DNA of 64,000 nucleotides from Pseudomonas sp. SCA2728.1_7 (GCF_018138145.1 NZ_CP073104.1:4841001-4905000), one strand, 5' to 3'. Counted from the stretch's first letter, positions 43,947 to 53,974 are shown. Notes: a model not told the origin generated them from the sequence alone. Translations and numbers: made by a program.

Positions 43947-44869
43947 GCCAACACTCCTTCGCCAGCGGGTTCGCCGGGGGGGGTGGCGAGGTCTTTATCC
44001 AGTTCGAAACGATGCAGCAGATCGCGGGCGTCGTACGGCGCGCGGACTTTGATGTCGTTGTCGAAATAGCAGAACACTTCGCGGGATTTGCGTGCGCGTG
44101 GCTTCAAACGTGGTGCGATCAGGTGCGCGTCTTTTGGTTGCTCGCCGTGGTGCCAGGCGTCAATGCGTTCGGCCCAGCGTTTGAGTGCCGGTGCGGTGTA
44201 GCCGCTGGCGTAGAGTTCTTCGGCACCGTGCAGGCGCAGGTAGACAAAGTCGCTGGTGAGGTCTTCGCGGTACGGCCATTTGTCCGCAGTGTCGGCGATC
44301 ACCAGCGCGGTGTTGTGGCGTTTCAACAAGCGCACGAACTCGGGGTCGATGAAGCTCTCGTTGCGGATTTCCACGGCATGGCGCAGCGGCTTTTTGCGCC
44401 AGGCTTTCATGTTGGCGTGGCCGTGCAGGTGCGAATCGTGTTGATGGGCGAGGGTGGCGGCGGCTTCGGTGTCGTGGGGCAATAATGCGAGGAAGTGTTC
44501 AAAGCGCTCAGGCTCGAATTTGAAGTTCGGCGGGAACTGCCAAAGGATCGGCCCGAGCTTTTCCTTGAGTTCCAGCACCCCGGAGGCGAAGAAATTCGCC
44601 AGTGGTTTTTCGATCTCGCGCAAGCGGCGGATGTGGGTGATGAAGCGCGGCGCCTTGACGCTGAAAACGAAGTCGTCGGGTGTTTCGGCGTACCACTGCG
44701 CATAGCGTTCAGGCCGTTGCAGGGCGTAGAACGATCCATTGATTTCGATGCTGTTGACCGCTCGCGACGCGAACTGCAATTCGCGTTTCTGCGCCAGTCC
44801 CTTGGGGTAGAAGTCCCCGCGCCACGGTGCGTAGCGCCAGCCGGAAATACCGATGTGAATCGTTGCCAT
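43943..44869 (-). CDS. DUF72 protein (YecE type)
   Basis: The 308-residue protein begins [20 protein letters not shown] and has the TIM-barrel-like sequence of DUF72/YecE, with conserved [10 protein letters not shown] (about 40) and RNESF (about 175). The function is unknown. It is the first gene of the coupled four-gene set, its TGA overlapping the ybhP ATG. A G8 run near its 3' end (43976-43983) codes for part of the C-terminal tail. Confidence 0.85.
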   Translation of the reverse strand: MATIHIGISGWRYAPWRGDFYPKGLAQKRELQFASRAVNSIEINGSFYALQRPERYAQWYAETPDDFVFSVKAPRFITHIRRLREIEKPLANFFASGVLELKEKLGPILWQFPPNFKFEPERFEHFLALLPHDTEAAATLAHQHDSHLHGHANMKAWRKKPLRHAVEIRNESFIDPEFVRLLKRHNTALVIADTADKWPYREDLTSDFVYLRLHGAEELYASGYTAPALKRWAERIDAWHHGEQPKDAHLIAPRLKPRARKSREVFCYFDNDIKVRAPYDARDLLHRFELDKDLATPPGEPAGEGVLA

Positions 44870-44989
44870 GCCGCCCTCCCGTCGAAAGTCCTCGTGTTGC
44901 CGGTATCTTTTGATGACTGCTGGCGGCTGGGGAAAGTTTCGACGGTATTACGGACGGTCACGTCCAAGGCGAAGATCAAAAGCGCTCCC

Positions 44990-45322
44990 CCTCACCCCAA
45001 CCCTCTCCCCCAAGGGGGCGAGGGGGAAGGGAGCTGATCTTCAGGGTTTTCAGGGTTTGAGTTCGACTCCGGACTTGCAAGTCGGTGTACTTCTCGCAGG
45101 CAACTCGGTCAGCTCCCTCTCACGCTGGGAGAGGGCGAGGGGGAAGGGAGCTGATCTTCAGGGTTCTCAGGATTTGAGTTCGCCTCACAAGGGGGAAGGG
45201 AGCTGGTCTTTATGGTTTCCAGAACTTGAATTCGACTCCGGACTTTCAGGTCGATGTAATTCTTGTATTCAACTCGGTCGGCTCCCTCTCCCTCTGGGAG
45301 AGGGCTGGGGTGAGGGTGCTCT
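44990..45322. repeat. Composite repeat array with CCCTCACCCCAACCCTCTCC-type ends
   Basis: This fills most of the 514-base gap between the divergent DUF72 and channel genes (44870-45383). Units beginning GGGGGAAGGGAGCTG start at 45022, 45139 and 45191, separated by AACTCGGTC-type spacers, and the array ends with GGGAGAGGGCTGGGGTGAGG. The ends form inverted copies. No gene is expected inside it. Confidence 0.8.
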
Positions 45323-45383
45323 TGAACTTGCTGTGCAATTACCGATCAGTTCCTTACAGGTTCAGCCAAGGGAGATCGGAGTT

Positions 45384-47477
45384 TTGGTCAAGTTCAGGAT
45401 CGCCATTCTGCTGGGAGCACTGCTGTTTCTCGGCGCCAGTGAAATTGACGCCGCCGCATTGCCGGGCGTCCCGGCCACCACCGAAGAAGCGGCTAAACCC
45501 GAACCGATTGTGCAGGGCGGTCTGCTCGGTGCGATCAGTTCGAGCATCGACGACGTCCAGGACAAGCTCGATCTCAACGAACACCTGGTCGACGCCTGGC
45601 GCCTGCGCGCCGATCGCGCCGCCGATGAAGTCGACAAACTGGTCAACCAACCGTCGAATCGCTCGGGCTGGAGCGTCGCCGGGGATTTCCTCACGCTGTC
45701 GGGCGTCTGGCTCGGCAGTTTCGCGTTATTGACGGTGCTCGGCAGTCTGTTGGCCAAGCGTCTGCGCGAGGGCCGCTGGTTGCGCACCCGCCAGCGCAGT
45801 CAGGATCTGATTGGTTATTTGCTGCCGTACACCGTGCCGGCGCTGATCTGCCTACCGCTGACGTTATATGTCAGCCATTTTCTGCAAGCCTCCGTCGGAC
45901 GCGCGCTGGCGCTGTGTCTGGCCTACGCCACCAGCAGCGGGATCTTTTCCACCTCGATGTTGTTGTGCGTGGTGGTGATGTTCAACGTCGGCCATAAACG
46001 TCCGGCAGCGCGGATCATTCGAGATTATTGCCCGCGACCGTTGTTCCTGATCGGCTTCCTCGCGGCCCTCAGCGATGCGCTGACCAGCCCGCAGATCGCC
46101 CGACAACTGGGCGGTAACATCACCAGCAGTATCGCGGTGTTCACCGGCCTGATCGCCTCGATCATTTTTGGTTTGCTGGTGATTCGCCTGCGCCGCCCGG
46201 TGGCGCATCTGATCCGCAATCGTTCGCTCAGTCAGCGGCTGAAACAACCCTCGTTGCAGGAGTCGCTGCGGATTTTCTCGGGGCTGTGGTACTGGCCAAT
46301 CGTGCTGATGGTGCTGGTCTCGGCGGTCAATCTGATCGGCATCGGCGAGGACAATCAGAAAGCCCTGCGCTGCGCGTTGTTCACCACGGTTTTGTTAATC
46401 GGCACGGTATTCCTCAGCACGATCCTGCAGCATTTGTTCAAGTCGCGAAAAGCCGAAGCGATCCAGCGCAGCAGCGCCTACAAGGAACGGTTCCTCAGCC
46501 TCTTGCATGCCTTGTTGCGGATCGTCATCGCCATTGCCTTCATCGATATCCTCGGGCGGATCTGGGGTGTATCGCTGCTCAATTTCGCTCAGAGCAGCAC
46601 GGTCGGCCGGGCGATCAGCAACGCGCTGAGCAGCATCGGCCTGATCTTCCTGGTTACGTGGTTGCTGTGGGTGGTACTCGACACGGCGATTCAGGAAGCG
46701 CTGAAGCCGCCGCTCAGCAAACGCGCGGCGCGCCAGCCGAGCACGCGGGTGAAAACCATCCTGCCGCTGCTGCGCAACGCGATCAAAATCATCCTCGTGG
46801 TGATCTGCGCGATCACCACCATGGCCAATCTGGGAATCAATGTTGCGCCGCTGCTGGCCGGTGCCGGGGTGGTTGGTCTGGCCATCGGTTTCGGTTCGCA
46901 GCAACTGGTGCAGGACGTGATCACCGGGCTGTTCATCATCATTGAAGACACGCTTTCGATTGGCGATTGGGTGGTGCTCGATTCGGGCCATGCCGGCACC
47001 GTCGAAGGGCTGACCATTCGTACCTTGCGTCTGCGCGACGGCAAGGGCTTTGTGCACTCGGTGCCGTTCGGTCAGATCAAGGCAGTGACCAACCAATCGC
47101 GGCAGTTTGCCTTTGCGTTTTTCTCGGTGCAGTTCACTTATGACACGGACGTGGATAAAGCCATCGAGCTGATCCGCGAGACCGGTGATTCGATCCGCGA
47201 AGACCCGTTCCTCAAGTACAACCTGCAAGGGCCGCTGGATGTGTTTGGCGTCGACAAGATGGATTTGAACGGCGTGGTGCTGACGGCGCAATTCAGGACG
47301 GTGTCGGGCGGGCAGTATGCGGTGAGCCGGGCGTTCAATCAGCGTTTGAAGAAGCTTGTGGATAACAGCCCGGTGGTGCATTTCGCGCAGACTTATCCAC
47401 AGCAGGTTTTGTTGCCGAAGCGGCAGCAGGAGGGAGAGGTAGTGACGAGTGAGGTGCCGCAGGAATCGCGGACTTAA
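45384..47477 (+). CDS. Large MscS-family mechanosensitive channel, YbiO-like
   Basis: The likely start is TTG 45384, preceded by AAGGGAG, giving 697 residues and a signal peptide (MVKFRIAILLGALLFLGASE). The frame is open far upstream (to 44868), but only through the repeat array. After a periplasmic segment there are several transmembrane helices; the conserved MscS pore and beta-domain block lies at about 480-600 (INVAPLLAGAGVVGLAIGFG; QDVITGLF; GDWV). It resembles E. coli YbiO (741 residues), which opens under hypo-osmotic stress. The start is uncertain by a few codons. Confidence 0.82.
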   Translation: MVKFRIAILLGALLFLGASEIDAAALPGVPATTEEAAKPEPIVQGGLLGAISSSIDDVQDKLDLNEHLVDAWRLRADRAADEVDKLVNQPSNRSGWSVAGDFLTLSGVWLGSFALLTVLGSLLAKRLREGRWLRTRQRSQDLIGYLLPYTVPALICLPLTLYVSHFLQASVGRALALCLAYATSSGIFSTSMLLCVVVMFNVGHKRPAARIIRDYCPRPLFLIGFLAALSDALTSPQIARQLGGNITSSIAVFTGLIASIIFGLLVIRLRRPVAHLIRNRSLSQRLKQPSLQESLRIFSGLWYWPIVLMVLVSAVNLIGIGEDNQKALRCALFTTVLLIGTVFLSTILQHLFKSRKAEAIQRSSAYKERFLSLLHALLRIVIAIAFIDILGRIWGVSLLNFAQSSTVGRAISNALSSIGLIFLVTWLLWVVLDTAIQEALKPPLSKRAARQPSTRVKTILPLLRNAIKIILVVICAITTMANLGINVAPLLAGAGVVGLAIGFGSQQLVQDVITGLFIIIEDTLSIGDWVVLDSGHAGTVEGLTIRTLRLRDGKGFVHSVPFGQIKAVTNQSRQFAFAFFSVQFTYDTDVDKAIELIRETGDSIREDPFLKYNLQGPLDVFGVDKMDLNGVVLTAQFRTVSGGQYAVSRAFNQRLKKLVDNSPVVHFAQTYPQQVLLPKRQQEGEVVTSEVPQESRT

Positions 47478-47503
47478 CGGGTGGATTTTGAGGGGGGATT
47501 ACC

Positions 47504-47581
47504 GACGCTATCGCGAGCAGGCTCACTCCTACATTTTGGAATGCGTTCCCCTGTAGGAGCGAGCCTGCTCGCGAAGACGTC
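47504..47581. repeat. REP doublet, inward configuration, mixed subtypes
   Basis: The left copy is of the CTCACTCCTACA type and the right copy of the TGTAGGAGCGAGCC...GAAGACG type, with a TTTTGGAATGCGTTCCCC spacer. It lies between the convergent channel and lhr genes. Confidence 0.87.
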
Positions 47582-47594
47582 AGCCCAAACACCC

Positions 47595-50500
47595 TCAATG
47601 CCGGATCAATTTGCCGCGCACCTGCTCCATGCCGATCTGATCCAGCTCCAGCCAGAACTGCTGCTTGCCGGCAATCTCCGCCGCCGCCGGCAATCCATCC
47701 CGATACACCAACCGATTACTCACCAACGCCGGCACTTTTACCCCCGGCAACAACGTCCCGGCCAGATTCAGCGGATCCACCCCGCACACCGCCACCAGAC
47801 TGCCGTCATGCGGCCGACGGCGCACTTCGCGCAACAACGGAATCGCCTCGGGCAAGGCAAACTGTTCCCCCGCCAAACCGCTGACAAACCGCCCGCCGCG
47901 AATCTCGCCACGCGCTTCCAGCCGATGAAACGTGCGCAGCAATTCGCGCCAACTCGGCAGCCAATCCGCCTCACGCTCCAGCAGGCGCCAGAACACCACG
48001 CCATAGCGCCGCAACAACGTCATCGCGACATGTTCCAGCGTCTCGCTGTTATCCACAGCCGCGCCACGCCGCAACAACGCCCAGCGCCCGGCGTCATCCA
48101 TGCCACCGACAAACGCGCCGCGGCCACGCCGACTACTGCGCTGCTGGCGCTTGCTCGGCGGGGTGATCAGCGCGCGCAGGCCGGCGAAGCTGTCGGCGTT
48201 CACTAGCCCGGCACCGACCAGTTCCTGCAAAGCGATTTCCAGCTCGGTGCGCAGCAGGTGCGCTTCATGGATCAGCTCATCGAAAAACAACGCGCCGTGC
48301 TGACTCAAGGCTTCAAACACCTTCTGGGTTTTCGGCGACAGTTCATTCACCGGCGTCTGTTCCGCCAGCGCACTCCATAAGCCGACCTGACTGCGCGGCA
48401 GCAACACAATCGGCGTGCTGCGCAACGCCGTGCCGCTGACTTTCTGCCGGGCACTGAGGCGCGTCCACACCAGTTTGCCGTTGCGGCACAACTCATCCAG
48501 CCAGCTCGGCGAATAATCCTTCAAGCGCGCCGGCAGAATGTCGCTGTCCCACGCCGAAGCGGCCGCTGCGTAGCCTTCGAACTGGCCGACAATTGCCGGC
48601 AACACGGCACTGCCCTGACCGCGAGTCGCGGGCGACAGATGCTGCCAGTCGAACAGAAACCGCATGAAATCCTGCAGCGCCACCGGTTCGATTTCCCGGC
48701 GCAGGCGCTTGACCGTGTAGCGATGAATACGCGCGAGCAGGTGCCGTTCGCACCATTCTTCAACGTTGACCTTGGGCGTGAACTGACCACGCAGCACATA
48801 ACCTTCGCGCTCCAGCTGAGCGAGGGCTTGATGGACTTGAGTGGTCGGCAGCGCGACCGGTTCGGCAATCGCGGATAACGGCAGCGGTCCGAAGGCACCG
48901 AGGCGTGCGCGGAGCACTTCGACCAGCGCTTCATCGAACGTCCAGGCTTCATCGAATCCCGGTAACGCCTCCAGTTCGGCTTGCAAATTGGCCTGTGGAT
49001 AAAGCGCTTGCAGACACGTCAGGCGTTCGCGGGCCAGCCATAACCAATGCTCGGCATCGATCTGCAGACGGCAGGCGCGACCACTGCTGGCCAGATTTTC
49101 CAGCCATGCACGCCAGCCTTCGTTCGCTTGCACTTCCTCATTGCTGATGCACGCCAGGCTCATCAACGCCTCGTGCATTTCATCCACAGTGTTCGGTGTC
49201 GGCCAGGCTTCTTCACGTACGGCGGTAATCGCGTCGGCATCCAGCGCACCGAGATCATCGGTCGATTGCGGATCGCTCCAGCGGCGGTTGATCACCGCTT
49301 GGGTGCGACGTTCTTCCAGCGGTGCATCGTCGAGGAAGGTGTACGGCCGCGCACTGAGAATTTCAGCGGCGAGCGGCGAGGGCGCCGGCAGATCGCGGCT
49401 GATCAAACGCACCTCGCCACGCTCCATGCGCCGCAGCAGATTGAGCCAGCCTTCGCTGTCCATCGCCTCGTGCAGGCAATCGTCGAGGGTTTGTTCGATC
49501 AACGGGTGCTCGGGAATTTCGCGTTCACCGGCGAGGTTTTCCAGGCAAGCAATCTGGTCGGGAAACACGCTGGCAATCAAGTCTTCGCTTTTCATCCGCT
49601 GCAACTGCGGCGCGACTTTGCGTCCGCCGGTAAAACGCGGCAATGCCAGCGCCACCCCGGCATTCCAGCGCCAGCGCACGCCGAACAGCGGCGCATCGAG
49701 TACCGCTTGGATGAGGATGTGTTCAGCACTGTTACTGTGCAGGTAACGCCAGATGTCATCGAGTTCAAAGCTGTGGCTGGTGGACAGCGACAGGACGATC
49801 GCGTCTTCGCTGGCGGCAGCCTGCAATTCGAAGTTGAAGGTGCGGCAGAATCGCTTGCGCAGGGCCAGACCCCAGGCGCGGTTGATGCGGCTGCCGAACG
49901 GCGAATGGATGATCAATTGCGTGCCGCCGGACTCGTCGAAAAAGCGCTCCATCAGCAGCGTGTCCTGCGAGGGCAGGGCGCCGAGGGTCTGACGGGCGCG
50001 GGCGAGGTATTCGACCAATTGTTCGGCGCTGGCGTGGTTGAGGCCGAGGGTCTGCGTCAGCCAGTCGAGCGCCGGTTGCAGATCGCCGGGGCTGGCGCCG
50101 AGCAGTTCGTCGAGCTGCGCTTGCAGACGTGCCACGGCGAACGACAATTCATCACTGCGTCCCGGCGCTTCGCCAAGCCAGAAGGGAATGGTCGGCGGCT
50201 GGCCGTGGGCATCCTCGACGCGGACCTTGCCGGTTTCCACGCGCAGGATGCGATAGGAGGTGTTGCCGAGCTGAAACACGTCGCCAGCAATGCTTTCCAC
50301 CGCGAAGTCTTCGTTGACGCTGCCGATGTTCAGGCCTTGCGGCTCGAGCATCACGCTGTAGTCAGCATTGTCGGGGATGGTGCCGCCGCTGGTCACGGCG
50401 GTCAGCTGCGAGCCTCGGCGGCCACGCAAGGTGCGGCTGACGGCGTCGCGGTGCAGGTAGGCGCTGCGGATGCCCTGACGACCGTTGTAGCCTTCGGCGA

Positions 50501-51881
50501 GCATGCTCAGCAGGGCCTGATAGTGTCTTTCGTCAAGATCGCGATAGGGCGAGGCTTGGCGGAACATCGCCAGCAAGGCGTCCTCCGTCCATTCCTGGCA
50601 ACTGACTTCGGCGATGATCTGCTGCGCCAAAACATCCAGCGGCGCGACCGGGATGTGCAGGGTATCGAGCTCGCCACGGCGCACGCAGTCGAGCAGGGCG
50701 GTGCATTCGATCAGATCGTCGCGGGTGGTGGCGAACAACCGACCCTTGGGCGTACCGCCCACCTGGTGACCGGAACGACCGACCCGTTGCAAAAATCCGG
50801 CAATGGAGCGCGGTGAAGCGATCTGACAGACCAGATCGACTTCACCGATGTCGATGCCCAGTTCCAGCGAGGCGGTGGCGATCAACACCTGCAGTTCGCC
50901 GCGCTTTAGGCGTTGTTCGGCGTCGAGGCGAAACTCCTTGGCCAGACTGCCATGGTGCGCCGCCACTGCGTGCTTGCCGAGGCGTTCGCTCAGGTGTCGG
51001 CTCAGGCGCTCGGCGAGGCGCCGGGTGTTGACGAAAATCAGCGTGGTGCGGTGCTCGCGAGCGAGTTCGGCGAGGCGGTCGTATACCAATTCCCAGACAT
51101 CGTTGGCCATGACGGCCGACAACGGCACGGGCGGCACCTCGATGCCCAGATCCCGTGGCCGGGCGTGGCCGATGTCGATGATTTCGCAGGGACGGTCGTG
51201 GCCGACGAGAAATTGCGCCACCGCTTCCACCGGTTTCTGTGTGGCGGACAGGCCGATGCGGGTCAGCGGTACGGCGCACAGCGCTTGCAGGCGCTCAAGG
51301 CTCAGGGCCAGATGACTGCCGCGTTTGCCGGCGGCCATCGCGTGGATTTCATCGATGATCACCGTGCGCGTGGTGCCGAGCATTTTCCGTCCCGATTCCG
51401 AGCCGAGCAGGACGTAAAGCGATTCCGGCGTGGTCACCAGAATGTGCGGCGCGGTCTTGCGCATGGCGGCGCGTTCTTTCTGCGGGGTGTCGCCGGTGCG
51501 CACGGCGGTGGTGATGTGTATTTCCGGCAGGTTCATTTGCCGCAGCTGTTCGGTGATTCCGGCAAGTGGATTTTGCAGATTGATGCGAATGTCGTTGGAC
51601 AGTGCCTTGAGCGGCGAAACGTAAACTACAAGCGTTTCGTCGGGCAGACCGTCGGGGTTTTCCAGGCCCCGGTGGACGAGATCGTCGAGCACGGCGAGAA
51701 ATGCGGTGAGGGTCTTGCCGGATCCGGTGGGCGCAGCGATCAGCGTCGAACGGCGCTGGCGGATCAACGGCCATGCGCGGGCCTGGGCGGCGGTGACCGT
51801 CGGGAAGGTTTTGCTGAACCAGGCGCTGACGGCGGGGTGAAAGCCTGCCAGGGCCGCGTCCGTTGGGATGGGCAGATTCAT
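47595..51881 (-). CDS. lhr: Lhr-type superfamily 2 DNA helicase
   Basis: The 1,428-residue protein has the ATPase motifs APTGSGKT (about 50-57), SPLKALSNDI, TTPESL, DEIH (about 178), SATQ and the motif VI VGRSGHQ, in the N-terminal core, then the winged-helix and Lhr core domains and a long C-terminal extension of the LhrL type (E. coli Lhr 1,538 residues). Lhr helicases translocate 3'-5' on single-stranded DNA and favour DNA:RNA hybrids in repair. The ATG at 51881 has weak SD. REP doublets flank the gene on both sides; no nuclease partner is adjacent. Confidence 0.93.
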   Translation of the reverse strand: MNLPIPTDAALAGFHPAVSAWFSKTFPTVTAAQARAWPLIRQRRSTLIAAPTGSGKTLTAFLAVLDDLVHRGLENPDGLPDETLVVYVSPLKALSNDIRINLQNPLAGITEQLRQMNLPEIHITTAVRTGDTPQKERAAMRKTAPHILVTTPESLYVLLGSESGRKMLGTTRTVIIDEIHAMAAGKRGSHLALSLERLQALCAVPLTRIGLSATQKPVEAVAQFLVGHDRPCEIIDIGHARPRDLGIEVPPVPLSAVMANDVWELVYDRLAELAREHRTTLIFVNTRRLAERLSRHLSERLGKHAVAAHHGSLAKEFRLDAEQRLKRGELQVLIATASLELGIDIGEVDLVCQIASPRSIAGFLQRVGRSGHQVGGTPKGRLFATTRDDLIECTALLDCVRRGELDTLHIPVAPLDVLAQQIIAEVSCQEWTEDALLAMFRQASPYRDLDERHYQALLSMLAEGYNGRQGIRSAYLHRDAVSRTLRGRRGSQLTAVTSGGTIPDNADYSVMLEPQGLNIGSVNEDFAVESIAGDVFQLGNTSYRILRVETGKVRVEDAHGQPPTIPFWLGEAPGRSDELSFAVARLQAQLDELLGASPGDLQPALDWLTQTLGLNHASAEQLVEYLARARQTLGALPSQDTLLMERFFDESGGTQLIIHSPFGSRINRAWGLALRKRFCRTFNFELQAAASEDAIVLSLSTSHSFELDDIWRYLHSNSAEHILIQAVLDAPLFGVRWRWNAGVALALPRFTGGRKVAPQLQRMKSEDLIASVFPDQIACLENLAGEREIPEHPLIEQTLDDCLHEAMDSEGWLNLLRRMERGEVRLISRDLPAPSPLAAEILSARPYTFLDDAPLEERRTQAVINRRWSDPQSTDDLGALDADAITAVREEAWPTPNTVDEMHEALMSLACISNEEVQANEGWRAWLENLASSGRACRLQIDAEHWLWLARERLTCLQALYPQANLQAELEALPGFDEAWTFDEALVEVLRARLGAFGPLPLSAIAEPVALPTTQVHQALAQLEREGYVLRGQFTPKVNVEEWCERHLLARIHRYTVKRLRREIEPVALQDFMRFLFDWQHLSPATRGQGSAVLPAIVGQFEGYAAAASAWDSDILPARLKDYSPSWLDELCRNGKLVWTRLSARQKVSGTALRSTPIVLLPRSQVGLWSALAEQTPVNELSPKTQKVFEALSQHGALFFDELIHEAHLLRTELEIALQELVGAGLVNADSFAGLRALITPPSKRQQRSSRRGRGAFVGGMDDAGRWALLRRGAAVDNSETLEHVAMTLLRRYGVVFWRLLEREADWLPSWRELLRTFHRLEARGEIRGGRFVSGLAGEQFALPEAIPLLREVRRRPHDGSLVAVCGVDPLNLAGTLLPGVKVPALVSNRLVYRDGLPAAAEIAGKQQFWLELDQIGMEQVRGKLIRH

Positions 51882-51929
51882 GGCTTAAGTTATGCGGGCG
51901 CGGGTGTGAAGATGCAAGTACCGTTCGGG

Positions 51930-52003
51930 CCTCATCGCGAGCAGGCTCACTCCTACAGGGGAATGCATTTCAATTGTAGGAGTGAGCCTGCTCGCGATGG
52001 CGC
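51930..52003. repeat. REP doublet, inward configuration
   Basis: CTCATCGCGAGCAGGCTCAC and its inverted copy flank GGGAATGCATTTCAATT. It lies between lhr and the next forward gene. Confidence 0.88.
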
Positions 52004-52159
52004 CAGTCGAAGCGCTACAAATATCCGGGATGTACACTTTACGGATGACGGTTGCGCACTAAACCCGCAAAATGCAACGATTCCGGTAATTATCGACGAC
52101 GGTTCCACGAGATCCGTCGCTAAAGCCATCGTTCCAATCAGACTGGGCCTGCTGACTCT

Positions 52160-53044
52160 ATGCGAATGCGCCTTATGTTACTGGGCGGCGGAAATGCCCT
52201 TGGGCAGGCGCTGATTCGCCTCGGTGCAGAGGAAGACATCGGTTTCCTCGCCCCACGCCCGCCCGAAAACGGCTGGGATGCCGCGAGCTTGACCCAATTG
52301 CTCGACGACACCCGTCCCGATGCATTGATCAACCTCGCCTACTATTTCGACTGGTTCCAGGCCGAAACCGTCAGCGAAGGCCGCATGGCCGGGCAGGAAC
52401 GCGCGATCGAGCGTCTGGCCGAACTGTGCCAGCACCACAACATCGTTCTCGTCCAGCCCTCCAGTTATCGGGTGTTCGATGGTTCGCGTGCCACGGCGTA
52501 CAGCGAAAAAGACGAACCGGTGCCGTTGGGCCTGCGCGGTCAAGCATTGTGGCGTATCGAACAAAGCGTTCGCGCCACTTGCCCGCAACATGTCCTGCTA
52601 CGTTTCGGCTGGCTGCTCGATGACAGCCCGGATGGCACGCTCGGGCGTTTCCTCGCACGGGCCGAGCAACCGGACGAATTGCTGTTGGCGGATGACCGCC
52701 GTGGCAACCCGACGCCGGTCGACGATGCCGCGCGAGTGATCATTTCGGTGCTCAAGCAACTCGACTGTGCCGCGCCACTGTGGGGCACTTACCACTACGC
52801 CGGCCACGAGGCGACCACGCCGCTGGCGCTGGGTCAGGCGATTCTCACTGAAGCGCGAAGCCTGCATGCGCTGGCTATCGAAGCACCGACCGCTCAGGCT
52901 CACGCCGCGCGGCCGGACGCTGCCGAAGAGCCGCAACACGCGGTGCTGGCCTGCAAGAAAATTCTGCATACTTTCGGGATCAAGCCGCGTGCCTGGCGCG
53001 CTGCACTCCCGGGCTTACTGGATAGGTTCTACCGCCATGGCTAA
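52160..53044 (+). CDS. Sugar-nucleotide-binding SDR protein with degenerate catalytic motif
   Basis: The 294-residue protein resembles RmlD/extended SDR proteins, with an N-terminal nucleotide-binding stretch (MLLGGGNALG). At the place of the catalytic YxxxK, where RmlD has YGKTK, it has RGQAL (R126 to L130), so it probably does not reduce or epimerize sugars. The flanking PLGL...WRIEQ aligns well. The ATG at 52160 is two codons upstream of another. The last eight bases overlap the next SDR gene, and the pair corresponds to PA4069-PA4068 near oprG in P. aeruginosa (recalled). Confidence 0.78.
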   Translation: MRMRLMLLGGGNALGQALIRLGAEEDIGFLAPRPPENGWDAASLTQLLDDTRPDALINLAYYFDWFQAETVSEGRMAGQERAIERLAELCQHHNIVLVQPSSYRVFDGSRATAYSEKDEPVPLGLRGQALWRIEQSVRATCPQHVLLRFGWLLDDSPDGTLGRFLARAEQPDELLLADDRRGNPTPVDDAARVIISVLKQLDCAAPLWGTYHYAGHEATTPLALGQAILTEARSLHALAIEAPTAQAHAARPDAAEEPQHAVLACKKILHTFGIKPRAWRAALPGLLDRFYRHG

Positions 53045-53969
53045 AGGGACTGTTTTAATCACCGGCGGAGCCGGCTTCATTGGCTCCCACCTGACCGACG
53101 CTTTGCTCGCCAAGGGGCATTCGGTGCGCATCCTCGACGATTTGTCGACGGGCAAGCGCAGCAACCTGGCGCTGGACAATCCGAAGGTTGAACTGATTGT
53201 TGGTGATGTCGCCGATGCGGCGCTGGTGGCCAAGGCCATGCAAGGCTGCAGCGCGGTCGCGCACCTGGCGGCCGTGGCTTCGGTGCAGGCGTCGGTGGAT
53301 GATCCGGTGAAAACTCACCAGAGCAATTTCATCGGCACGCTGAATGTCTGCGAAGCCATGCGTCTGGCCGGCGTCAAACGTGTGCTGTATGCGTCCAGTG
53401 CGGCGGTGTACGGCAACAACGGTGAGGGTGAGTCGATAGATGAAGACACGCCCAAAGCCCCGCTGACGCCTTACGCCTCGGACAAACTGGCGGGCGAACA
53501 TTATTTCGATTTCTATCGCCGCCAGCATGGCCTGGAGCCGGTGACTTTCCGCTTCTTCAACATCTTCGGCCCGCGCCAGGATCCGTCCTCGCCGTACTCC
53601 GGGGTGATCAGCATCTTCAGCGAACGCGCGCAGAAAGGTCTGCCGATTACGGTGTTCGGTGATGGTGAGCAGACGCGTGATTTCCTGTACGTCGAAGATC
53701 TGGTCGATTTGCTGGTGCAGGGCATCGAAAAGCCTGAGGTGGACGTCGGTCCGGTGAACGTTGGCTGGAATCAGGCGATGAGCCTCAAGCAGATGCTTGA
53801 AGCACTGCAAGCGGTGGTCGGTGAGTTGCCGCCCGTCAGCTACGGCCCGGCGCGCTCCGGTGACATCCGGCATTCGCGGGCGAACAACGCTCGTTTGCTG
53901 GAGCGCTTCAAGCTGCCACAGCAGACGGCGATGAGTGTGGGGTTGGCGCGGTTGTTGGGGCGTTCCTGA
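53037..53969 (+). CDS. NAD-dependent epimerase/dehydratase, GalE-like
   Basis: ATG 53037 gives 310 residues (MAKGTVLITGGAGFIGSHLT), an extended SDR. TGGxGxxG at residues 9-16, the active-site Ser in SSAAVYG (about 120-126) and Y146/K150 in YASDK are intact. The family makes or epimerizes nucleotide sugars; the substrate is not known (UDP-hexose 4-epimerase is likely). It overlaps the degenerate SDR gene by eight bases and ends in a repeat region ahead of a bidirectional terminator. Confidence 0.87.
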   Translation: MAKGTVLITGGAGFIGSHLTDALLAKGHSVRILDDLSTGKRSNLALDNPKVELIVGDVADAALVAKAMQGCSAVAHLAAVASVQASVDDPVKTHQSNFIGTLNVCEAMRLAGVKRVLYASSAAVYGNNGEGESIDEDTPKAPLTPYASDKLAGEHYFDFYRRQHGLEPVTFRFFNIFGPRQDPSSPYSGVISIFSERAQKGLPITVFGDGEQTRDFLYVEDLVDLLVQGIEKPEVDVGPVNVGWNQAMSLKQMLEALQAVVGELPPVSYGPARSGDIRHSRANNARLLERFKLPQQTAMSVGLARLLGRS

Positions 53970-53974
53970 AAAGA

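Noticed and set aside
44868..45383. In-frame extension of the mechanosensitive channel by about 172 residues at the N-terminus.
   Set aside because: It reads through a repeat array; a signal peptide and ribosome-binding site support the start at 45384.
50913..52214. A forward open frame across the 5' part of lhr into the next gap.
   Set aside because: It is antisense to the clear helicase motifs of lhr and has no recognisable domain.
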